Below, piece after piece: positions 40,407 to 48,565 of a DNA stretch of 48,682 nucleotides (position 1 is the stretch's first letter; each line of letters starts with the position of its first letter). Both the position numbers and the translations under genes were made by a program. The notes beneath the pieces are model-generated. The model made no database searches. It had not been told where the DNA came from and worked only from the letters and a program-made list of their open reading frames with translations. Origin of the DNA: Aureispira sp964445645 (GTDB taxonomy: Bacteria; Bacteroidota; Bacteroidia; Chitinophagales; Saprospiraceae); assembly GCA_964445645.1 (NCBI GenBank), contig CAYULH010000029.1, forward strand, positions 1 through 48,682. The letters run 5' to 3'.

Positions 40407-40880
40407 ATGAAACTATGGAACCGACGCAAGAAAACATTTGAAGAAGGAGTTATTGAATTAGTCCTCCAAGAAGATTTTCTTAAAATTGAAAAAAGCAATC
40501 AATTTCAATTTGATTGGAATAAAGAAAAAAAGCATCTTGTTCTTAACATTCGTAGAAAAAACGAGGAAGAAATCTTGGGGTTAATTGCCTTAATTGATTT
40601 TCCTCGTGAATTGAGGATTGAAATCCATTTATTGGAAGTTTCTAAAGACAATAGAGGAAAAGATAAAACCATTGATCGACTGGCTGGCTGCCTGATTGCT
40701 TATGCTTGTGATTTAGCTTTTCAAAAAAACTACAATGGATTCGTTTCCTTGGTTTCCAAAACAGAAATCATCCAACTCTACAAAGAGAAATATGGCTTTC
40801 GTGAAATGGGCAATCATCTTTTTACACAGCTACACAACTCCAATTCTCTAATTAACCAATACTTAGATCATGAAGGATAA
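40407..40880 (+). CDS. GNAT-like acetyltransferase, putative toxin of a two-gene module
   Basis: 157 residues with a GNAT-like order: strands with RRKNEEEILGLIALIDFPRELRIEIHLLEVSKDNRGK, a helix IDRLAGCLIAYACDLAFQ, then VSLVSKTEIIQLYKEKYGFREMG, in which YKEKYGFREMG is the common GNAT closing motif. The acetyl-CoA loop (Q/RxxGxG/A) is not clear; DNRGKDK is the nearest match. It overlaps the following XRE gene by 11 bases. Toxins of the GNAT type modify aminoacyl-tRNA, which fits the arrangement, but the gene could equally be an ordinary acetyltransferase. Confidence 0.6.
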   Translation: MKLWNRRKKTFEEGVIELVLQEDFLKIEKSNQFQFDWNKEKKHLVLNIRRKNEEEILGLIALIDFPRELRIEIHLLEVSKDNRGKDKTIDRLAGCLIAYACDLAFQKNYNGFVSLVSKTEIIQLYKEKYGFREMGNHLFTQLHNSNSLINQYLDHEG

Positions 40881-41409
40881 TCAAGAAATATACAAAGCCT
40901 TAAAAAGTCAGTATGACGAGCAAGAGCTGGCAGAGAATTTTTATGTGGCTAAAAAAATGACGGCAGAGGAGCAGCAAGCATCTGATGAGGAAATAAGGAA
41001 CATACGAAAGAGAATGCTTCAAGAAATGTCCTCAGAGGATAAAATTTATTCAGGGTTACTTGGACTAAAATACCAAATGCAGCATCACATTGAGCATGGT
41101 AATTACGATCCCAATAAATCTGTGGCAAGCTTTCTCAAAGAGTACATGACTGTGCTCCACAAAAAACAAAAAGATTTGGCGCATGACTTGGATGTACACA
41201 AAACTAGATTGAGCCGAATTTTAAACAATAGAGAACGATTAAGTATTCAACTGGCTTATCGACTCGAAATCCATTCTGCCAATTTGATTCCAGCTATCTT
41301 TTGGTGGAAATTGCTTCAAAAAGAGGTAGAAAAAGAAATTAAGGAAGATATAGAAGAAAGAAACAAGGAAAAAGCAAAAGTCAAAAACATTATCTATCCT
41401 TCTACCTAG
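40870..41409 (+). CDS. XRE-type helix-turn-helix protein, putative antitoxin
   Basis: 179 residues. The N-terminal 85 residues are helical and highly charged without a known domain. The HTH lies at about 95-140: EYMTVLHKKQKDLAHDLDVHKTRLSRILNNRERLSIQLAYRLE, a clear XRE-type unit (KDLAHDLDVHKTRLSRILN is the recognition part). The C-terminus is a Lys/Glu-rich helix. The start codon lies within the last codons of the acetyltransferase gene, so translation is coupled. Together they resemble reversed-order (toxin first) modules of the HigBA kind. Confidence 0.75.
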   Translation: MKDNQEIYKALKSQYDEQELAENFYVAKKMTAEEQQASDEEIRNIRKRMLQEMSSEDKIYSGLLGLKYQMQHHIEHGNYDPNKSVASFLKEYMTVLHKKQKDLAHDLDVHKTRLSRILNNRERLSIQLAYRLEIHSANLIPAIFWWKLLQKEVEKEIKEDIEERNKEKAKVKNIIYPST

Positions 41410-41444
41410 AATCCCCCTCCTCCCTCACCAAAACAACCATTCAA

Positions 41445-42065
41445 ATGAAAGACAACAACTCCCTCAACAGCCCCGACCCCATCCTCAATAATGATTACTG
41501 GCAGCAACGCTACCTACAAGAAGCAACAGGCTGGGACACGGGCGGCATTACGCCACCCATCAAAACCTATGTAGATGGATTGACAGACAAGTCTGCTCGT
41601 ATTTTGATACCAGGTTGTGGCAATGCCCACGAAGCCCATTATTTGCACCAGCAAGGCTTTACAGAAGTGTATGTTTGCGATTGGGCAGCCAGCCCATTGG
41701 AGGCTTTTGCCAAACGTTGCCCCGATTTTCCAAAGGAGCATTTGATACAAGGCGATTTTTTTGAATTGGAATTGCAGGATTTGGATTATATTATAGAACA
41801 AACCTTCTTTTGTGCCATTGAGCCAAGTTTGCGCCCCAAATACGCAAAAAAAACAGCCAGCTTGCTCCAAACAGGCGGCCAAGTAGTCGGGCTGCTCTTC
41901 AACCAAAATTTGCCCGCTCCCCCTATGGGACCACCCTTCAAGGGCAGCAAAGAAGAATACCTGCGCTACTTTACGCCCTATTTTTCTAGTGTCCAAATAG
42001 AGCCTTGTTACAACTCCCTAAAACCACGCTCAGGCTTAGAATTGTTTATTCAATTACAAAAATAA
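41445..42065 (+). CDS. Class I SAM-dependent methyltransferase, TPMT family
   Basis: A 206-residue methyltransferase of the thiopurine S-methyltransferase family. The opening block NDYWQQRYLQEATGWDTGGITPPI (residues about 12-35), the SAM motif RILIPGCGNAHEAHYLHQQGF near 51-71, DWAASPLEAF near 78-87 and FFCAIEPSLRPKYAKK near 120 are diagnostic. The bacterial members act on tellurite, selenium or small thiol/halide compounds, so a volatile-methyl detoxification role is possible but not shown. Its stop is two bases from the stop of the convergent helicase gene. Confidence 0.9.
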   Translation: MKDNNSLNSPDPILNNDYWQQRYLQEATGWDTGGITPPIKTYVDGLTDKSARILIPGCGNAHEAHYLHQQGFTEVYVCDWAASPLEAFAKRCPDFPKEHLIQGDFFELELQDLDYIIEQTFFCAIEPSLRPKYAKKTASLLQTGGQVVGLLFNQNLPAPPMGPPFKGSKEEYLRYFTPYFSSVQIEPCYNSLKPRSGLELFIQLQK

Positions 42066-42067
42066 AC

Positions 42068-45000
42068 TTACTGCAACTGCAAAAGCTCCTCCAACTCCTG
42101 AGGCGACAAATCGCCCAGCCACTGCTCTCCCAATGTCACCGTTTGGTTGGCTAGTGCCTTCTTGCTCTGAATCATAGCATCAATTTTTTCTTCTAGCGTG
42201 CCTTGTGTAATAAAACGATACACCTGCACATTTTTTTGCTGCCCAATTCGGTAAGCCCGATCCGTAGCTTGTGCCTCTACAGCAGGATTCCACCACAAAT
42301 CATAATGAATGACATGATTGGCGGCGGTTAAGTTCAAGCCCGTTCCTGCGGCCTTGAGCGAGAGCAAAAACACCCGTTCCTGCTTATCCTGCTGAAAAGC
42401 CTGCACCATACTATCTCGCTCGGCTCGTGTACAGCCCCCATGCAAATACAGGGGTTCCTTGCCAAAACGTTCCTTGATCCAACCCTTCATCAATCGCCCC
42501 ATTTTTCTGTACTGCGTAAACACCAGCACCTTTTCTTGTTGCCGTTCTATACGGGTGAGCAAATCTAGGAGCAACTGGCTCTTGCCCGAATACACCGGCC
42601 CACTTCCGCCCGATTGCAGATATTGATAAGGATGATTGCAAATTTGCTTGAGGCTTCCCATCAATTTGAGTAGTAAACCTTTGCGTTTTTTGGGTGCTTG
42701 CTTGTACAATTGCAATTCGGCCAAGCTATCCTTTACTATTTTTTGGTACAATTCTGCTTGTATGGGCTGCAATTGGGCGGTATAGTTTTGCTCTATCTTA
42801 TCGGGCAAATCCTGAATGATACTTTTATCAGATTTGAGGCGGCGTAGAATAAAGGGGGCGGTTGCCTTTCGGAAGGCTTTGAGGCATTGCTGGTTGTTTT
42901 CTTGCTCAATGGGGTGGCTGTAGCTGGCTTCAAACTCGGCCATAGAACCCAAATAATTGGGATTGACAAAATCCATAATCGACCAATACTCAGCTAGGCG
43001 ATTCTCTACGGGCGTGCCACTCATGGCAATATTTAGGTTGGCTTTTAAGGACTTGATGGCCGTGGTTTGACCAGCCTGCACATTCTTGATGGCTTGTGCT
43101 TCATCAATCACCAGCGCATACCAATCCAGCTGGTTCAATCGAGCCTGCTCCATTCGGGCTACGCCGTAAGTAGTCAAGACCACATCTGCCTTTGAGGACA
43201 AACGACGATTGGGGCCATGGTACACGCCCACCTGCAACAAAGGCGCAAATTTCCTGATTTCTTGCTGCCAATTGGTCAATAAAGAAGTAGGCACCACCAC
43301 CAGTACCTTTTGATGGAGCAAGCGATTTTCTTCTTTAAATTTTAATAATAATGCAATAACTTGCAAGGTTTTGCCCAAGCCCATGTCATCCGCAATCAAA
43401 GAACCCAAGCCCAATTGTGCATTCTTATACATCCAAGCATACCCCACAGCCTGATAAGGGCGCAAGCTGGCTTGCAAGGTCTGGGGCGGTGCCACCGTGA
43501 TAGAGGCTTTGAAGGCTTGCACCAAGGTCTCCACCTCTGGGCTTAAATCTACTGTATAATTAGTATGATAATGACTCAAAGCCATTTGCACCAATTGGTT
43601 GGCAGCAGCAGGTGGAGGCGTTTCCAGTTGTTCCAAAATTTGCTGCAACTCCTCTTCACTCAAATACAGATAACGCCCCTTGTGCCGTACCAAACCCTGC
43701 TTTTTTTTCATGAGTTTTAGAAACTCTACGGCCTCTATCATCTCTGTGCCAATATCAACCTTCCATTCTACCGTGAGCAAACTTTGGAGACTAACAAAGG
43801 AAGGTTTCTTAGCACTGGGTTTTGCCTTGGCGGCAAGGTGTAGCCCCAAACGTGGCTTGGTGAGCTGCTGCAAGGAGTAGGGCAAAATAACGGCTATATG
43901 AAGCATTTGCAACAAGGGCAATACTTCAAAAAATATCCATTCAAACTCAGTAATCGTATACAATGGACTCTGTGTTTCTTTTTGCAACAGTATATTTTCC
44001 AAGTCGGGATAATAGGCGGCCAACTGTTGCAGTGTCTTCAGCACCACCAATTGCTGTGCTTTGGAAGTAGTCTGCTTTAAGAATTGATTTAAACCAAGCA
44101 AGGAAGCAGCTTTGTCGCCCTTATTTTCTATATAAATTCTTAAATAAAAATGACGCTCCTCCCCTTCCTCTGCTTCTACTTCTATCACCTTAATAACAGG
44201 TGCATATTGGGCCTGACCCAAATAAAAAGGCTGCAACCAAGCCTGCATTTGTTGGGGCACACTTTGCTCTTTGCCCCCATCAAAAGGAGTGGCCTCCCCA
44301 CTAAAAAAGCAATATTCTACCTTTTGCTCCCTGCTGGCCCATTCTGGAATCCACAACTTGGATTGTTGCACATAATAACTCCCCACCAGATGACAAAAGC
44401 ACAACACTTGTTGTTGAATGGGCAAATATTGCAGCGCCTCGCCATCCAACAACAGCAAGTCAGGAGGCAACCCTGCTGTTAATTGCTCTACTAATGCTTG
44501 GATGGTAGAATTGACGGTGTAAGCAGGCTGCCACTGTATCAAATAGCCCGCTGGACAACGCAGCAAATACGGCAAATAGGCTTGTTCATACAGCAATTTG
44601 ATGGCAAAACGATACAATTGGTGCAGTGCTATAAAAGACTCTGGATAAAGGGGCAATTCCTTCAAATCTACGGTTTCCAATAGGCCCACCAAGGTTTCCA
44701 AAGCCCGATCACGCACAAACAAAGGTTGGCTTTGCCCATCTTGTATAGCAAATAGATTAATTAATTGATGATTGGGGTTGATGATTAGGGCAATCTCTTT
44801 GGTTTGCTGCAATTGCTGGTGCCAAGTAGCATAATCCGCTGGATCTAGTTGTTGTTTTTTGTGGTAATGAATGGCTTTGCGCCAATAACGCTGCACTAGC
44901 TTCTTCAAATCCCCTTCGTAAAACAAGGTCTGTTGGTCTAGCAAACGCCTATACGCCTTCCAATTATTAGCAATAACCGACCAATCCAATTGCTGCAAGG

Positions 45001-45619
45001 CTTGGCTGCTATAAACAGTAGTCCTGTTATCTTGAAGAGGAACTGTTGGCAAAGCCTGTTGTTGCAAACTCGGAAAACCCTCTAAACCAAGTTGCTGCTC
45101 TCCTATTTTATCCCCCATCAAATCTTCCAAATTCATGCCTCTAAGCCGAAACAACCACCAAGGATCTTGCTCTATTTGTTGTTCTATACCCAATAACACC
45201 ACCACCAAATGACGGCAAGGCACTTGGCGATTGGGGCAAGAACAAGCCATTTTCCAATACTCCAAAGGGGGCGCATCTAAAGGCGCATGAAGCCTGCGAG
45301 CTACCTGAGAAAGTGCTGGGGGAAGCTGGTGTTGAAGCAATTGGCTCAACTCATAGGGCTGCTCTTGAAAATACTGCTTCCAAGCCTCTTGCTGAACAGT
45401 AGAAAAAGTAGGCAGTAGTAGTTGTTGGTGGTAAATGCGTTCGCCATAATCTTGTACCGTGGCGGTTACGTTGCCTTGCTCGCCCAATTGCAGCAGTTGC
45501 AAAGCCCCTTGTTCCAAATACCGCCTTCCTTGCTCCCAAGCATGTACATCTACCATTGCTCGGAGTGGCCTGAGCCATTGGCCTGCATCCTTAGAATTTT
45601 TCTGCTTTTGCTCTTTCAT
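42068..45619 (-). CDS. SNF2-family DNA helicase with SWIM zinc finger
   Basis: 1183 residues. A SWIM-type zinc finger occurs near 128-145 (ACSCPNRQVPCRHLVV, CxCx...CxH pattern), then a long Gln/Leu-rich middle region, then the Swi2/Snf2 ATPase: motif I DDMGLGKT near 750, Walker B DEAQ near 832, motif III SGTPVENR near 858, and the C-terminal lobe with LLSLKAAGTGLNLTAANHVIHYD near 1085 and DRAYRIGQ near 1120. These proteins translocate on double-stranded DNA and remodel protein-DNA complexes, and include RapA-like and HepA-like members. A -7-like CAAAGATA (minus TATCTTTG) at 45624-45631 lies so close to the first ATG that the true start may be a downstream one (Met at residue 22). Confidence 0.93.
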   Translation of the reverse strand: MKEQKQKNSKDAGQWLRPLRAMVDVHAWEQGRRYLEQGALQLLQLGEQGNVTATVQDYGERIYHQQLLLPTFSTVQQEAWKQYFQEQPYELSQLLQHQLPPALSQVARRLHAPLDAPPLEYWKMACSCPNRQVPCRHLVVVLLGIEQQIEQDPWWLFRLRGMNLEDLMGDKIGEQQLGLEGFPSLQQQALPTVPLQDNRTTVYSSQALQQLDWSVIANNWKAYRRLLDQQTLFYEGDLKKLVQRYWRKAIHYHKKQQLDPADYATWHQQLQQTKEIALIINPNHQLINLFAIQDGQSQPLFVRDRALETLVGLLETVDLKELPLYPESFIALHQLYRFAIKLLYEQAYLPYLLRCPAGYLIQWQPAYTVNSTIQALVEQLTAGLPPDLLLLDGEALQYLPIQQQVLCFCHLVGSYYVQQSKLWIPEWASREQKVEYCFFSGEATPFDGGKEQSVPQQMQAWLQPFYLGQAQYAPVIKVIEVEAEEGEERHFYLRIYIENKGDKAASLLGLNQFLKQTTSKAQQLVVLKTLQQLAAYYPDLENILLQKETQSPLYTITEFEWIFFEVLPLLQMLHIAVILPYSLQQLTKPRLGLHLAAKAKPSAKKPSFVSLQSLLTVEWKVDIGTEMIEAVEFLKLMKKKQGLVRHKGRYLYLSEEELQQILEQLETPPPAAANQLVQMALSHYHTNYTVDLSPEVETLVQAFKASITVAPPQTLQASLRPYQAVGYAWMYKNAQLGLGSLIADDMGLGKTLQVIALLLKFKEENRLLHQKVLVVVPTSLLTNWQQEIRKFAPLLQVGVYHGPNRRLSSKADVVLTTYGVARMEQARLNQLDWYALVIDEAQAIKNVQAGQTTAIKSLKANLNIAMSGTPVENRLAEYWSIMDFVNPNYLGSMAEFEASYSHPIEQENNQQCLKAFRKATAPFILRRLKSDKSIIQDLPDKIEQNYTAQLQPIQAELYQKIVKDSLAELQLYKQAPKKRKGLLLKLMGSLKQICNHPYQYLQSGGSGPVYSGKSQLLLDLLTRIERQQEKVLVFTQYRKMGRLMKGWIKERFGKEPLYLHGGCTRAERDSMVQAFQQDKQERVFLLSLKAAGTGLNLTAANHVIHYDLWWNPAVEAQATDRAYRIGQQKNVQVYRFITQGTLEEKIDAMIQSKKALANQTVTLGEQWLGDLSPQELEELLQLQ

Positions 45620-45623
45620 TCAT

Positions 45624-45631
45624 CAAAGATA
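45624..45631 (-). promoter_or_regulatory. Candidate -7 element at the helicase start
   Basis: Minus-strand TATCTTTG fits TAnnTTTG, but it is only five bases before the annotated ATG, which would make the mRNA leaderless or the ATG wrong. Confidence 0.25.
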
Positions 45632-45776
45632 AATGATTTATTCTTAGTATGGCTTGTATTTTGTAGTTTGTAATTTGTTCTAATCCCCATCTGCTACAGC
45701 AACAACTAGTTATAATAGTTGTTATAGTTTTATTTACTTGTAGGCACAAACCTACATTTTTACTAACTTTTAAGGT

Positions 45777-46334
45777 ATGTTTAATCAATTGACTATTGGC
45801 ATTTTAATGCTTTTTTTACTACTCAGTGCTGCCCCAAAACCTACTACAGATGTTTATGATTTCCAAGTATTAGATATTATTGGCAACAGAGTATCTATGT
45901 CACGTTATAAAGGAAAGGTTTTGTTGATTGTTAATGTGGCTTCTAAGTGTGGTCACACACCACAGTATGCCGATTTGCAGGCATTGTATGAGGAATATGA
46001 AGAAGATGGTCTAGTAGTTTTGGGCTTTCCTGCCAATAATTTTGGGGAGCAAGAACCGGGAAGTAATGAAGAAATTAACCGCTTCTGTACCAGTAATTTT
46101 GGGGTAACATTTCCTATGTTTTCTAAAATTTCGGTTAGAGGAAAAGATCAACATCCGCTCTATAAGTACTTAACTTCCAAAAAAGAAAATGGTCGTTTGA
46201 ATGCGCCTGTTAAGTGGAATTTCCAAAAATTCTTAGTAGGCAGAAATGGTAAACTGATCAAAACATTTGCTCCACAAGATCGTGTAAAGGATGCTACTAT
46301 CAAAGCAGCTATTCGCAAGCACATCAAGGAGTAA
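45777..46334 (+). CDS. Glutathione peroxidase family protein, exported (copy 1)
   Basis: 185 residues with an N-terminal signal peptide (about 1-20), so it acts in the periplasm. The fold is the thioredoxin-like Gpx: catalytic Cys58 in VNVASKCGHTPQY, FPANNFGEQEPGSNEEINRFC near 84-104 (resolving Cys104), and VKWNFQKFLV near 144 carrying the Trp and Asn of the catalytic tetrad. The usual FPCNQF is FPANNF here: the middle Cys is Ala and the catalytic-site Gln is Asn. Because the resolving Cys is kept, it probably reduces peroxides with thioredoxin-type donors rather than glutathione. A second copy lies 240 bases downstream. Confidence 0.93.
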   Translation: MFNQLTIGILMLFLLLSAAPKPTTDVYDFQVLDIIGNRVSMSRYKGKVLLIVNVASKCGHTPQYADLQALYEEYEEDGLVVLGFPANNFGEQEPGSNEEINRFCTSNFGVTFPMFSKISVRGKDQHPLYKYLTSKKENGRLNAPVKWNFQKFLVGRNGKLIKTFAPQDRVKDATIKAAIRKHIKE

Positions 46335-46348
46335 GAATTTCTAAAAAC

Positions 46349-46384
46349 AAAAAAGCAATTGGCTCTGTAGGCAATTGCTTTTTT
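46349..46384. terminator. Rho-independent terminator of the first peroxidase gene
   Basis: A perfect 13-base stem (AAAAAAGCAATTG with CAATTGCTTTTTT) and 10-base loop, 15 bases past the stop. The two peroxidase genes are therefore separate units. Confidence 0.85.
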
Positions 46385-46574
46385 GTGATTGGTATATAAA
46401 CAACCACAATAGTTGCGTCCATCCTCCTAGTTCTTAAGTAATCTTAAAAATGTCACAATAAGTTCTTATTCTGTGACTTAAAATGAATTACAAACAAAAT
46501 CTCCTACGCAATAAAAGCTTTTTGTTATATCTTATAAGCCCACCCGACTCATATTATCATCTAAATTTTCTACT

Positions 46575-47129
46575 ATGAAACGCATTGTATTACTACTAAT
46601 AACTTTGCTCTTATTTATGAGCAATGCCCCTACTCCCAGTTCTATTTACAAAATCAAAGTCAAGGATATTATTGGCAATGAGGTTTCCTTATCGCGTTAT
46701 AAGGGAAAAGTATTGTTGATTGTTAATGTGGCTTCTAAGTGTAGTAACACACCACAATATGCTGATTTGCAAGCATTGTATGAGAAATACGAAGAAGATG
46801 GCTTGGTTGTTTTGGGCTTTCCTGCCAATAATTTTCTCAATCAAGAACCCGGTAGCAACGAAGATATTAATCGTTTCTGCATGAGCAATTATGGTGTTAC
46901 CTTTCCTATGTTTTCCAAAATTTCGGTCAAGGGCAAAAATCAACATCCTTTGTACAAGTATTTAACTTCTAAGGAGCTAAATGGCCGAAAAGACTTTCCT
47001 GTAAAATGGAATTTTCAAAAATTCTTAATTGATAAAAAAGGAAAAATTGCCCATGTTTTTACACCGGGCGAGCGTGTCAAAAAATCAAAGATCGAGCGTA
47101 TTATCGAACAACAAATACGTAAACGTTAA
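46575..47129 (+). CDS. Glutathione peroxidase family protein, exported (copy 2)
   Basis: 184 residues, a close paralogue of copy 1: signal peptide (about 1-18), peroxidatic Cys56 in VNVASKCSNTP (Ser replacing the usual Gly after Cys), FPANNFLNQEPGSNEDINRFC with resolving Cys102, and VKWNFQKFLI. A 30-base DNA segment around the catalytic Cys (46713-46742) is identical to copy 1 (45921-45950). The tail is more basic than that of copy 1. Whether the two differ in substrate or only in expression is not readable. Confidence 0.93.
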   Translation: MKRIVLLLITLLLFMSNAPTPSSIYKIKVKDIIGNEVSLSRYKGKVLLIVNVASKCSNTPQYADLQALYEKYEEDGLVVLGFPANNFLNQEPGSNEDINRFCMSNYGVTFPMFSKISVKGKNQHPLYKYLTSKELNGRKDFPVKWNFQKFLIDKKGKIAHVFTPGERVKKSKIERIIEQQIRKR

Positions 47130-47136
47130 CAACTCT

Positions 47137-47571
47137 TTAGTGGCGGAGGGCTTGCGCTCCAATGAGTGCTTGAATACCCAAATTGTAACTGTGCATACCA
47201 AAACCACTAATGCTTCCCTTGCATTGAGCGGCAATAAGGGATTGCTGGCGAATAGGTTCTCGTGCAAAGATATTGGACAAATGCACTTCTACTACGGGGG
47301 CTTCTATGGCTGCAATGGCATCGGCCAAGGCCAATGAAGTATGGGTGTAGGCCCCTGCATTGATAACAATACCCGCCACATCAAATCCTATTCGGTGCAA
47401 CTCATCAATCAAAGCCCCTTCGGAGTTGCTCTGAAAATAGGTTAATTTACAATCAGGAAAAGCCGTTTCTAGGCTAGGCCAATACGCCTCAAAAGACTGA
47501 TTCCCATAAATATGGGGTTGTCTTCGGCCAAGTAGATTTAAATTGGGGCCATTGATTACAGCAATTGTCAT
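47137..47571 (-). CDS. aroQ: 3-dehydroquinate dehydratase, type II
   Basis: From the ATG at 47571 the enzyme has 144 residues, normal for type II; the longer frame to 47652 overlaps the upstream lipoprotein. It converts 3-dehydroquinate to 3-dehydroshikimate in the shikimate pathway. Active-site motifs are clear: NGPNLNLLGRRQPHIYG (Arg and Tyr of the lid) at 8-24, QSNSEGALIDELH near 48, NAGAYTHTS near 75 and EVHLSNIFAREPIRQQS near 98. It is downstream of the SH3-like lipoprotein by about 28 bases and likely co-transcribed with it and the NifU-like gene. Confidence 0.95.
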   Translation of the reverse strand: MTIAVINGPNLNLLGRRQPHIYGNQSFEAYWPSLETAFPDCKLTYFQSNSEGALIDELHRIGFDVAGIVINAGAYTHTSLALADAIAAIEAPVVEVHLSNIFAREPIRQQSLIAAQCKGSISGFGMHSYNLGIQALIGAQALRH

Positions 47572-47599
47572 AACAATTTGTCTAGTAATGAGAAAAGAG

Positions 47600-48253
47600 T
47601 TAGAACAGCAATGGATAGAGTTGGTGTTCTTGAATCCAGACTTTTTGCCCAAGATTGGACAAAACTTCTACTAATAACCAGTTTTTGCGGCGTTCACAAA
47701 CAGCTACAGCAGTTCCTTTGGGCAAGGATTCATCTAGAGGAGTAGTCTCGGCATCAGGCATCTCAAAAACATTGGCATCATGTTGGGCAACTCGCACAGC
47801 CGACCACTGGTGTTGCAAATCCAATACAATAGTACGGCCTACATCATCGGTCAATTCGTGGTTGCAATTGGTAGCAGGAGCTTTAGGTAACTTCATAAAA
47901 ACCACATCACCCAAAATTTTGAATTCTCCTCTAATGGCAGGTTTGCTATCCATAGGGTTGTAGCAATTCACCATAATGGGATTTTGACTGGTGATTGTCC
48001 CTTCAAAAAAGAACCAACAAGCTTTGTTTTTGGGCACTGTCGGATCTCTATAAATCCCTGTAAGCTGATCGCCAGATACGCCTATTTTGGCTTCATAATA
48101 ATCTCCTGCTATGGCATAAACATCTACTTGATCCAATTCTGTTTTTGTCCAAGAAGTTTTAAAAGGAGGCGGATCCAATCTAGGGGTAGGATCGTCACAA
48201 GCAGATACCAGCAACAAACAACACAAAAGCCCGAAGGCAATATACCGAGTCAT
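47600..48253 (-). CDS. Lipoprotein with SH3-like C-terminal segment
   Basis: From the ATG at 48253 the product has 217 residues with a lipoprotein signal (lipobox VSAC, Cys at about residue 19). An upstream in-frame start (48295) would lack a proper signal. The middle part (about 40-140) is beta-rich with GDYYEAKIGVSGDQLTGIY and VNCYNPMDSKPAIRGEFKI; the last 60 residues look like an SH3 domain (LPKGTAVAVCERRKNWLLVEVL and KVWIQEHQL). No enzyme motif is visible. It lies between the NifU-like gene and aroQ on the same strand. Confidence 0.7.
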   Translation of the reverse strand: MTRYIAFGLLCCLLLVSACDDPTPRLDPPPFKTSWTKTELDQVDVYAIAGDYYEAKIGVSGDQLTGIYRDPTVPKNKACWFFFEGTITSQNPIMVNCYNPMDSKPAIRGEFKILGDVVFMKLPKAPATNCNHELTDDVGRTIVLDLQHQWSAVRVAQHDANVFEMPDAETTPLDESLPKGTAVAVCERRKNWLLVEVLSNLGQKVWIQEHQLYPLLF

Positions 48254-48304
48254 AAAATGATGTAATTGGAGAATGAAGTATATTGACTTCATCAAGGTAC
48301 ATAA

Positions 48305-48565
48305 TTACGCATGAAAAAGCCCATTGATGGCCTCAATTTCTTTTATTTCTGGTACAAATGACTTGATGGTGTGTTCTACCCCGCCTTTCATAGTCATGGT
48401 ACTCATCGAGCAAGTTTCGCAAGTACCCAACCACTTAAAACGCAAAACCATATCATCGGTTAGTTCTACTACCTGAATATCTCCACCATCTATTTCTAGG
48501 TGAGGACGCAGCGTTGTTAACGCTTGCTCTACCCTCGCTAAAATATCTTCTTTACTGGAAGCCAT
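48305..48565 (-). CDS. NifU-like protein (Nfu-type Fe-S scaffold)
   Basis: 86 residues consisting of a single NifU C-terminal domain: RPHLEIDGGDIQVVEL at 20-35 and the CxxC cluster site at Cys49 and Cys52 in GTCETCSMSTMTMKGGVE. It carries or transfers Fe-S clusters to target proteins, in the cytoplasm. There are no suf or isc genes in the window. It is probably the first gene of a three-gene unit with the lipoprotein and aroQ. Confidence 0.93.
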   Translation of the reverse strand: MASSKEDILARVEQALTTLRPHLEIDGGDIQVVELTDDMVLRFKWLGTCETCSMSTMTMKGGVEHTIKSFVPEIKEIEAINGLFHA

